A stretch of 64,000 bases of DNA from Gordionus sp. m RMFG-2023 (Eukaryota > Nematomorpha > Gordioida > Chordodea > Parachordodidae). Under the pieces are notes generated by a model. That model saw only the letters and a program-made list of their open reading frames with translations, was not told where the DNA came from and made no database searches. The DNA lies in NCBI RefSeq assembly GCF_954871325.1, contig NC_088776.1:45526569-45590568 (forward strand), read 5' to 3'. The position numbers were made by a program, and so were the translations under genes. Within the stretch, counting starts at the first letter, position 1. The number at the start of each line of letters is the position of its first letter. Positions 29,601 through 41,600 of the stretch are shown in pieces.

Positions 29601-32600
29601 AAATTACTCAAAACGTTTTTAGTACAAAGTCACAAATTATATATCATTTTGTAGCCCTCTAAATTCTCCTTTAATAAAATTCCAAAATTATTTTAAAATT
29701 ATCTTCAGTGTTTTTATATTTTCGGTAAAACAAAAAATATTTTGAGAAAGGCCATATTTAACGATGAAACTCACCATATATGTTTATTATCCATATATTT
29801 AAATATTTAAGTAAAAATATAAATGGAGAAAATAAGAATTTAAATTTTATTTAGTTTTTATAATTTTAAAAATAAATCAACAACTATAGAGAGCTTTTGA
29901 AACAATGAAGCTTACAAATATGTTTATTATCAAATATATTTAAATATTTAAGTACCCGCTTTGCCATTGCCACCCTACCCCGCTACCGCGGAATTAGGAT
30001 CAAATGAAGAATTAGTCACTTCTTATAATTAGGATTAGCCCACAAACTATAGTTAAAAATCTGGGAGGTGGGTAATGAATCATAGTATATTATTATTTTA
30101 AACCTACAAAACACCCTTTATTTTATCCATTGCCTTTTGACCCTTTCTATCGTTTTATCCCTAGTCATTTGATCTAGTGTTGTTAAACGGCTCGATTTGA
30201 GTCGATTTTTCAAAACGGTTAACTCGAAATTTAAGCAAGAAAAATATTGCCTGAGCCTCGAGATTTCGTTAATAGATATTCAAACCTTTGTGCCACCTAT
30301 GAGCAAAATTGTAAGGTTTGCCTACTATTCTTCCTAATAAAATATTGAGTTAGCCGTTTTTAAAATCGGCTCAAAGTGAGCTTAACAACACTAATTTGAT
30401 CGATCCGAGAGTAGTAGACTTATATAAATGACTCTAGAACATTTACATTGAGACAGAAACTCCTAACAACTTTAAATCTATAATATGGGCAATAAGGAAC
30501 CTATCATGCAAATTTTTAAAAATCGAATACATTTATTTTTCTTTAAAGCAAATAATATTAAACATATTTTGGCTCTTGCCTAATTCTAATTGAATATACG
30601 GTAGAATATTTTTAGGTAAATTTGAGTAATCAATACGTTAAAAAGTTAGATATTTGGTTTCTTACCTAGCTGGCCATTCAGCCCCCCCCCATTACTTACT
30701 TAATCCTTTTGTTAGAATATGGATATGTTTATATAAAAAAACTAAATTCATATATTAATATGCAAATGTTTTTTTTAACTATAATATTAGTTATAGGCTC
30801 AGAGTTGTAATGTTGAGGATATCGAACAATAAAGGATATAATTTGCATAAGGCCATCTTGAGAAGATAAGTATAATTGATATTCTTTTTCATACTTTAGA
30901 GGAACCCCTTCATTAATCAATGATATTCCTTTAATTTTAAAATAAAAAAATATAATATACAGCCGAAATATATTTGTAAACCCTAGCAATCATGATGCGA
31001 AATATATTAACTGAATCTTTATATATATATATATATTAAATACGATTGCTATTAGTTTATAATCGTATATTTCTATGTAGTAGCAAAAATCATAATATTA
31101 GATGATTTAAATTTTTTTATAAAAAATTAAGCTCGAGCTAATGATTACTTAGTAATTGATTATTGATATCAGAGATCTGCAAGGCCAAACCTGTTAAGAT
31201 TTTTATGTATTTCCCGGACTAGCCCGTTATTTAAATGTTTGTTCGGTCTGTCAAGCCCGATAACGGGCCTGCCCGGCCAGATTAAATATTATTAAAAGTT
31301 AGTCTCGGCCATAAAATTTTATGAAATATAAACCCAGCTCTTTAAAATTTTACAAAAAGTCTGCCCCAAATCCGTTAAATTTTTTTGCACTCATTTTCCG
31401 GCCATTACATATTTAATTATAATTTTTCCCCAATGTCAATTAAGGCTCTTTCTTACTACTCGATGGTTATCTATTTTTATAAGAACCATTCTATAAAACA
31501 ATTGTGCTTTGATATCTGTATAGTGTATTTGGAATTGGATCCTATCATGTTATAAATAACTCGTGAATTTACTATTTTATTCATAGAATTAGTATTTTAG
31601 TTAAACTGCTCCTAAAATAAAAAAATATCTCTTTAATGCTCGGACTGTCGAATTAAAATTTTATGAAATGTCCGGTCAGGGCTATAATATTCTATATTTA
31701 AATGGAGAATGATAAATTTTTTTTATAAATTTAATTTGGTCAAAAATAAAATAAAAAGAAATAAACTCATATTTTAAAGAATCAGGTAGTGTTGACAGAG
31801 CTGACCCAAATTTTGGGTCGTTTTTTTCGACCTCGACCCGAGTCCAAGCCGAAAAAAACGACCTCGACCCAAAATATGGGTCGTTTTTTTCGACTTCGAC
31901 TCCAATTTTGGGTCGTTTTTTCGACTCCGACCCGAGTCCAAGCCGGAAAAAACGACTTCGACCCAAAATATGGGTCGTATTTTTCGACTCCGACTCGAAG
32001 TTTGGGCCGTATTTTTCGACTCAGACTCAAAGTTTGGTTTGTTTTTGCGACTCAGACTCAAAGTTTGGTTTGTTTTTGCGACTCAGACTCAAACATCGTG
32101 TCGCTTTTTACCACTTCAACCAAAGTTGTGGTGGTTTTATTCAATCGACCCAAAATATGGGTCGTTTTTTAAAAGACGACCTAAGGTTTGGGTTGCTTTT
32201 TTTCACTTGACCTGACCCATATCTACATTTTTTTCGTCCAAAAGGCTTCTAAGTGTTGACTCCAACTCCAATAAATATATAAATATAAATAATATTTATT
32301 AGATATCAATATAAATGGGCGGGAAAAGTTACTTAAAGCTTCTATAAATCTAATCAATGGCAATTGTCATCGTAATTTTTTTAAATTTTTTTGATATAAA
32401 TTAGTAAAAATATAAATTGTGAACATGTTAAATTAAAATTTCAGTGAAGATCTACCATAGAAAAATGACAATTGTCATAATCTTTATTTTTGAACTTTTT
32501 CGAATTTTTTTAAAGCAAATATGTAAAAATATATATTGTAAACATGTTGAATTTAATTTTCAATTGAAGATGACCCAATGACAATTGTCATAATTGTTAT

Positions 32601-35600
32601 TTTTGAACTTTTTCGAATTTTTTTAAAGCAAATTTGTAAAAATATATGCTGTAAATCTGTTTTATAATTTCAGTGAAGATGTGCCATAGAAAAGTGACAA
32701 TTGTCATAATCTTTATTTTTGAACTTTTTCGAATTTTTTTAAAGCAAATATGTAAAAATATATATTGTAAACATGTTAAATTAAATTTTCAATGAAGATG
32801 ACCCATAAAAAAATGACAATTGTCATAATTGTTATTTTTGAACTTTTTCGAATTTTTTTAAAGCAAATTTGTAAAAATATATGTTGTAAATCTGTTAAAT
32901 TATAATTTCAGTGAAGATGTACCATAGAAAAGTGACAATTGTCATAATCTTTATTTTTGAACTTTTTCGAATTTTTTTAAAGCAAATATGTAAAAATATA
33001 TATTGTAAACATGTTATATTAAATTTTCAATGAAGATGACCCATAAAAAAATGACAATTGTCATAATTGTTATTTTTGAACTTTTTCGAATTTTTTAAAA
33101 ACTAATTTGTAAAAATATATGTTGTAAATCTGTTAAATTATAATTTCAGTGAAGATGTACCATAGAAAAGTGACAATTGTCATAATCTTTATTTTTGAAC
33201 TTTTTCGAATTTTTTTAAAGCAAATATGTAAAAATATATATTGTACTCATGTTAAATTAAATTTTCAATGAAGATGACCCATAGAAAAATGACAATTGTC
33301 ATAATTGTTATTTTTGAACTTTTTGATTTTTTTTTAAAACAAATGTGTAAAAATATATGTTGTAAATTTGTTAAATTAAAATTTCAGTGAAGATGTACCA
33401 TAGAAAAGTGACAATTGTCATAATCTTTATTTTTGAACTTTTTCGAATTTTTTTAAAGCAAATATGTAAAAATATATATTTTTCTCATGTTAAATTAAAT
33501 TTTCAATGAAGATGACCCATAGAAAAATGACAATTGTCATAATCTTTATTTTTGATCTTTAAAGCAAATATGTAAAAATATATAGTAAACATTTTAAATT
33601 AAATTTTCATTGAAGATGACCCATAGAAAAATGATTATTGTCATAATCTTTATTTTTGAACTTTTTCGAATTTTTTTAAAGCAAATGTGTAAAAATATAA
33701 ATTGTAAACATGTTAAATTAAATTTTCAATGAAGATGACCCATAGAAAAATGACAATTGTCATAATCGTTATTTTTCAACTTTTTCGAATTTTTTTAAAG
33801 CAAATGGGTAAAAATATATGTTGTAAATATGTTAAATTAAAATTTCAATTAAGATATACCATAGAAAAATCACAATTGTCATAATCGTTATTTTTGAACT
33901 CTTTCGATTTTTTCAAAGCAAATATGTAAAAATATATATTGTAAACATGTTAAATTAAAATTTTAGTGAAGATGTGCCATGGAAAAGTAATAATAGCCAT
34001 TGTAATTTTTTTAAAATATTTTTAAGAAAATGGTTAAGATATAAATTGTAAATTATTTTATTATAATTTCAATGAATATGTGCCATAGAAAAGTGACAAT
34101 AGTCATAAATATTTTTATACTCTATTAAATCCAAGATGAAAAATCTATATTTCATTATAAATGAACCCTAGAAAAAGATTCATAAAGCAAACTATCTCAT
34201 ATAAATACTTTTTCAAAATCAGAAAACTGATATTATATAAATTTAGGGTTTCAAAGCGTGTTGTTATAAGGATTACCGTAATTTATAAAGTAAAGTAGCG
34301 TTCTATTAACCATTTTTACATTACCTCATAAAAAAATATTTATTGAAACATCAATAAAAATATTAATATGAATTTTTTTTAAGATTTATAATATAACGTC
34401 TATAGTATTTTTATTTCAAAAAGAATTTTTTATCTAGCTATCCTGTTAGGTATAGTATTATTTAGCGTTACCATTAGACTATTAAGTTGTCAATGGATTT
34501 AGTCTAATTAATAAATTCTACTTGAAACTTGTGGGTGAACAAACATCCAGATAATAATTTTTAAAATAGATGATATAATGAGATGTTAATATATTTTTTG
34601 TAATTTTTAATATAATTCTTAAACATCTTATGGCCGGAGACTGTGCAAGAAAATCAATTATCACATAAACTTATCTAGTTTTGTTTCATATTTTATTTTA
34701 TAGATTAACGATTGGACTACACATTAATGTATTAATTTAAATATTTCTTCGTTGAAGCAACTAGTTTTGATAGAACCTAAATTCTTCTTAATAAAACAAA
34801 GTGAATCCCAGTTACAATTTATTGTGTAATTTTTCTAAAGAGTTCACAATTCAATTTTTTTTACAAACTAAAGTTAATATAAAAAACTATTTTAGTTAAA
34901 GTCAAATATTATTAAAACACGAATGTTCTCCAGTATTCATAAAAAACAACAGTTTGAAACAAGAACCCTTACTATGCTTAAAACATCTAAAATCTTTGTT
35001 ACCTTTATAGTTTAAATATTTTTATTTAATTATATATGATATTTATTAATATACAAAAATTTATATTTTTCTATAAATATATACAGTGGCGTCACTAGGG
35101 AGGGGGCGCAGGGGCTCAAGCCCCTTGAAGCAAAAAAATTTTTTTTTAATGGTTCCTTAATATCCATCCCTTTAAACTAAAAAGAACTTTTTTTGATTGT
35201 CCCCTGTTTATTATAATTCTATTAAGTAATATATAGATTTAATTTTATTATTTAAAAATTAATAAGACTATCTAAATTTTATTAGATTAGATTAATACAT
35301 ATTTATATTTTCACTATGTCAGCTTGCAATTAAATTCTTTGTTAAAAATTAAATATCAATACCATGCATAATGTTTAAATATCAATTTAGCATTAACAGT
35401 TGAAGTTTAATTGATTTTTATTAATTAAATTATTATATAACCCTAATTAAATAAATATAAAGATTTATTAATTGAAAATTAACAAATTTAATATTGTAAG
35501 CCGAGTTTAAAATCACTATTTAAATAAAATGACTTTGCGATTTAAAAATTTAAGCATTAAAGACTTTATGAAAAAAACTAAAGATAAAAGTAGCAATAAT

Positions 35601-38600
35601 CTTGAGGACCAAAGAAGAGGATTCAATAATAAAGCTGGTGATGAACAAAGTATATTTTATACAGTTTTTAAAATTCAAACTTTGATTTAGTTGAAAGACG
35701 ATTAATTGTAGTTTTAAAAGATATAAATATTGAAAACAAAAATGTTAAAAGAAAGAAAATAGGTAAATAAATTTATATATAAGTCTGTGTCCAAAATGTT
35801 TTGAAAAAATCCTTAAAATTTTCACAAATTAATAACAAAACACTTTGGACATTTAAGTTTTAAAAAATAAAAATTTATTAGTTAATTATCTATTTTAATG
35901 GAAGGTTTCTTTTTCACTTGATCATAATTGAAGTTATATGTTTTTCCTATTTCCTCCCAAATTTGCCTAATTTCTATAGAATTTCTATTTAAGTCATTTT
36001 TCACCAGAGTATTAAACAATATTGATTTCTTTAGTTTTCAAGTTAAGCAAAAATTGCTTTACAATATATTTTCACATTTCAGGAGCAGGACACTAGAAAT
36101 GGAAATTTTTTTTAAAATTTTTCTATTATAATCACATAAGGTGATGTCAAAATATTAGCTAAATAAAACATAGTAAATATTTTCTATATAAATAGTCAAT
36201 ATCTTAAAAAATCATACACTATTATTCTTTTTACATTAATAAAGATAATATTGGCTAAATTGTTTACTCAATCATTCTTTCATAATTTGATAATTATATA
36301 TTTATTTGTTTATCCTAACTTAATAATAAATTATATTTTAATAAAAATGCTAAATAAATTTAGAATAGTTTGCTTATTTATATATATTTTTGAAAAATGG
36401 ACACTATAATATGGAATATTACTTTTTATATATTATATTTACAAAAATAAATACACTGAAAAGAAATACATTTTAAAATTAATCTTATTTAGATTCATTG
36501 AATAATGAAGAAAGTATTGTGAATGACATGATTGTAAATAATGTAAGTACAGAAGGAAGGAAAATTAATTTATATATAAGATATTTTATTTATAAAATAA
36601 TAGAAGCACTATGTGTGGCTCAATCTGAAGATATATGTGAGATCCAATGTACAGATATCTCTGAATGTATTAATTTTTTAAATATAATTAAATTAAATAT
36701 AAAATTTTATATAGACATAGAATCTGAAGAGGATACTACAACAAGCCAGATTCATGGTAGCAGTAAATATAAAGGTATATAAATAATCGGTTTTATCACT
36801 TGTAATTCTTTAGACGCGAAATTTTTTATATCAGCAATTTAAAATACTTTATACTGTAGTAAATCGATTTTGTATTGAAAAATTTGTAGAAATGTATTGT
36901 TTTAATTATTTATATTCTAGTTTTAATTATTTATATTCTAATCTTAATTATTTATATTCTAGTCTTAATGATATTAATATTCTAGTCTTGAATCGCATAT
37001 TTATATTCTAGTCTTAATGATCAATATTCTAGTCTTAATTATTTATATTCTAGTTAATTTTGTACGTATAATATAATAAAAAACAAAATATGAAAATAAG
37101 AATAATCCTTCAAGAGTTTAGTAATTTTTAAAAATATATTAATATATAACCCGACCGAAGGCCGGGCATAAGGCGCGAAATTAGGGGGTATAGGGGGCGA
37201 AACCCCCTCATAAATTTTTTTTAGATAAGCCCCCTGATTGTAAAGGCTAGAGACGCCCTTGAATATATACATATAAAAATTATGTCCAGAATTGATTGTT
37301 CATTATATTCGTATTCCAAGAATTTAAACACAAACATTGTTTAAACGTCTCTGAGGCCAAACGATTTCTTTTTTTAGTAATGGTGTCCACCCCTCTCGAG
37401 AAGACACGCTTGCTCGCAACAGATGTGCTCTGTTGCGATAGAAAATCCTTCGCCATTATGGAAAGGTAGGGAAAATGCATGGAATTACTTCTCCACCAAT
37501 CCAATACTATAGTCGAGGCTGAGGCGACTGGATCAGCTAGGTATTCCGCGATCTCGTCAACCATCGGAATTAAGGAAGCTTTGCTAAAACATATAATAAA
37601 TTTTTTTTTAAATTAAATATATCTACTCTTTGAGAACATTTAAAAAAAGTTGTAGTATAATGAAAAAATATATACCTTCTGAGACTTTTTAAAATAGTCG
37701 TTGACATCATTTCGAAATTATGGTTTTTTTCTGGTATTTCGGGCACCTGATTAGAACGGTATTTACCGTATAAAACAATCAACTTTTCATAATAGCACAC
37801 TTTATTCATCCAAATAGGTATAAAAGTTTTTTTGATCCGAGGATCTAAAAAACTACATAGATAAATCTCAAAAGTATCCATAATATTAATATATTTTTGG
37901 CATTTAACCGACATAAGTCGAGCCGTTTCAACAATCGTATTATTATTGTTAGTATCAATATTTGATACCAACAATGCTTGCATTGTGTCCAGATATAAAA
38001 GATACATGCCTATTGTTGAAGAATTTGAACTTATTTCACACGTAATTTTATAAAAAGGGTGCAAAAATTCTTCAATATCCTTCAACAATTTTACCTCTTC
38101 AGTATTTATGAAAAAACTGTCATTGATACATTGCTTGCCCAATTTTATAAGGGCTTCTATATTCTATAGAATTAAATATTAAATAATTAAATTTTTAATG
38201 CTATTAATACCTTATTGATTTTATTTAGCATGAGATATTTGGAATTCCATCGAGTTGATACATCTAATGGAATTTTGCATTTACAGTTTTCAACAAAATC
38301 CTACATCAAAGAAGGACTTTTATGAATTTTTTCACCAACAGCTCAACTTTTTCCATATCTGTTGAGATAGGTGATAGTCCTTCTTGTACAATAATATTAA
38401 TAATATGGGCAAGGCATCGTATAGTATTAAAATTAGATTTATGTGTTTCCCGAATATTGTCACGTTGAAGGTAATACTGACGGATATTCTTTATCAATTA
38501 GTTTATACTCCGCCAGTATTGTTTATCAATTCTTTAACATCTTCACCCGTGTGAGGATGGGCAAATTCCACTATTGATAATAGGGAGTTGACTAAATCCC

Positions 38601-41600
38601 ATTTATCGTTTATATAATGGACCGTTATGGCGCAATAACTAATTGAATTATTACTGGTCCATATATCGGTCGTTATTGCCATCTTGTATATTTATAGATT
38701 GTCGAAGATATTTAATATATTGCATTTTGCCTGGTTATATATTATATTTAAATATTTCACAGCAGTTTGTTTGCACCATATTTTGGTGCTTTTGTTCAAA
38801 TATGTAAAGATTTCCTTGATAATATTTACTATCATAGGTTCTAAAAGAAATATTGTACGTTGATGACAAATTTCAGTATTAATTTATATTAAATGAAAAT
38901 TATCCTCCGTTGCAAGTATTTCGTGCCTCTATAATGGAATCTGGCAAAGGTGGTGAATCATTAACTGCTTCAGGATGTTTGGTTACAAGATGTTTGCGCA
39001 AATTGGCTAAAATATATCTATATAAATTATTAAATCAACCAAAAGAAATTATATTCTAAACCCTACCCCCATCTCGATTATTTTAACAAATTTGATATGT
39101 TGGACAGCTTAAAAATTTTTGAAAACCTGAGTGGAGCAATAACAAATCTATGACCAACTGATATAATATTTTACCATTTATAAGTATGTGGAATATTGGG
39201 GATATTTTAAAACTAAAGTCCTAAAATATCCCCAATATTTCACATACTTTATAAATGGTAAAAATCATATCATTGGTGCTACAATAAGTAATTGCTCCAC
39301 TCAAGTTTTCGAAAATTTTTAAGCTGTCTAACTATACAGAGTTGTTAAAGTAATCTGTATCTAGATAGTTTTTTAGAATATAATTTGTATCTGGTTGATT
39401 TAGATACTTTTTATAGATACATTTTATATACCCCTTTGCTTATTATAACCAAACATTGAAGCAGTTAATGATTCACCACCTTGCCAGATTCCATTGTAGG
39501 ACAAAACTTGCAACGGAGGATAATTTTCATTTTAAATGAACTAATACTGAAATTTGTCATCAACGTACAATATATATATATAGTACCTATGATAGTAAAT
39601 ATTTCAATTACATATTATGAACAAAAGCACCAAAATATGATGCAGACAAACTACTGTGAAACTTATATATAAATAGATATATATAACCAGGCATTAATGC
39701 AATATATTAATTATCTTCGAGTTCAACTATAAACCATACAAGATGGCAATAACGACCGATATATGGACCATGGTAAATATTATTTTACAACTAAGTTATT
39801 ACGTTTATATATCGGTCCAGATCTATATAGACGATAGAATGAGGATTTAGTCAACACCCTAGTATCAATAGTGGACTTTGCCCATGGCTCACATGGGTAG
39901 AGGATGTTATAAGAATTGATAATCACAATACTGGCGGAGTATAAACTAATTCTCTGACGGTAAAGTGTCCTGCCGTGTCTACCCATGATAATGGATCAAA
40001 AATAGTTCCGGCAGCGAATCCTGATCAATCCTGCAATATCGTGAAGCACATAAGGCTAATTTTAATACTATACGATGCCTTGCCCATATTATTAATATTA
40101 TTGTACAAGAAGGACTATCACCTATCTCAACAGATATGGAAAAAGTTGAGCTGTTGGTGAAAAAAATTCATAAAAGTCCTTCTTTGATGCAGGATTTTGT
40201 TGAAAACTGTAAATGCAAAATTCCATTAGATGTATCAACTCGATGGAATTCCAAATATCTCATGCTAAATAAAATCAATAAGGTATTAATAGCATTAAAA
40301 ATTTAATTATTTAATATTTAATTCTATAGAATATAGAAGCCCTTATAAAATTGGGCAAGCAATGTATCAATGACAGTTTTTTCATAAATACTGAAGAGGT
40401 AAAATTGTTGAAGGATATTGAAGAATTTTTTCACCCTTTTTATAAAATTACGTGTGAAATAAGTTCAAATTCTTCAACAATAGGCGTGTATCTTTTATAT
40501 CTGGATACAATGCAAGCATTGTTGGTATCAAATATTGATACTAACAATAATAATACGATTGTTGAAGCGGCTCGACTTATGTCGGTTAAATGCCAAAAAT
40601 ATATTAATATTATGGATACTTTTGAGATTTATCTATGTAGTTTTTTAGATCCTCGGATCAAAAAAACTTTTATACCTATTTGGATGAATAAAGTGTGCTA
40701 TTATGAAAAGTTGATTGTTTTATACGGTAAATACCGTTCTAATCAGGTGCCCGAAATACCAGAAAAAAACGATAATTTCGAAATGATGTCAACGACTATT
40801 TTAAAAAGTCTCAGAAGGTATATATTTTTTCATTATACTACAACTTTTTTTAAATGTTCTCAAAGAGTAGATATATTTAATTTAAAAAAAAATTTATTAT
40901 ATGTTTTAGCAAAGCTTCCTTAATTCCGATGGTTGACGAGATCGCGGAATACCTAGCTGATCCAGTCGCCTTAGCCTCGACTATAGTATTGGATTGGTGG
41001 AGAAGTAATTCCATGCGTTTTCCCTACCTTTCCATAATGGCAAAGGATTTTCTATCGCAACAGAGCACATCTGTTGCGAGCGAGCGCGTCTTCTCGAGAG
41101 GGGTGGACACCATTACTAAAAAAAAAAATCTTTTGGCCTCAGAGACGTTTAAACAATGTTTGTGTTTAAATTCTTGGAATATGAATATAATGAACAATCA
41201 ATTCTGGACATAATTTTTATATGTATATATTTATAGAAAAATATAAATTTTTGTATATTAATAAATATCATATATAATTAAATAAAAATATTTAAACTAT
41301 AAATGTATCAAAGATTTTAGATGTTTTGAGCATAGTAAGGGTTCTTGTTTCAAACTGTTGTTTTTTATGAATACTGGAGAACATTCGTGTTTTAATAATA
41401 ATTGACTTTAACTAAAATAGTTTTTTATATTAACTTAAGTTTGTAAAAAAAATTGAATTTTGAACTCTTTAGAAAAATTACACAATAAATTGTAACTGGG
41501 ATTCACTTTGTTTTATTAAGAAGAATATAGGTTCTATCAAAACTAGTTGCTTCAACGAGGAAATATTTTAATTATAACATTAATGTGTAGTCCAATCGTT

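Larger units (their letters stand above)
35084..37261. mobile_element. hAT element inserted in the left arm (8-bp AATATATA duplication)
   Basis: Starts CAGTGGCGTCACTAGGG and ends CTAGAGACGCCCTTG, flanked by AATATATA at 35076-35083 and 37262-37269. The right arm of the surrounding palindrome contains the same site without the insertion (near 41215-41245), which proves the boundaries. Length 2178 bp. Short coding-like pieces (35531-35690 and 36498-36782, plus strand) are not recognisable as a whole transposase. The ends are GC-rich and the centre is very AT-rich. Confidence 0.93.

Noticed and set aside
31682-32215. Several overlapping open frames on both strands (82-127 codons)
   Set aside because: They arise from the GACCC/GGGTC short repeats, are open in many frames at once, and translate to repeated Gly-Arg-Phe-Phe or Ser-Arg-Lys words.
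32345-34110. CRISPR-like array
   Set aside because: Units are contiguous tandem copies with no unique spacers, in a eukaryotic intron.
40921-40929. Stop codon between the 190- and 94-codon transposase frames as a disabling mutation
   Set aside because: The same break occurs in both arms and is explained by a 92-nt intron that ends at 40909.
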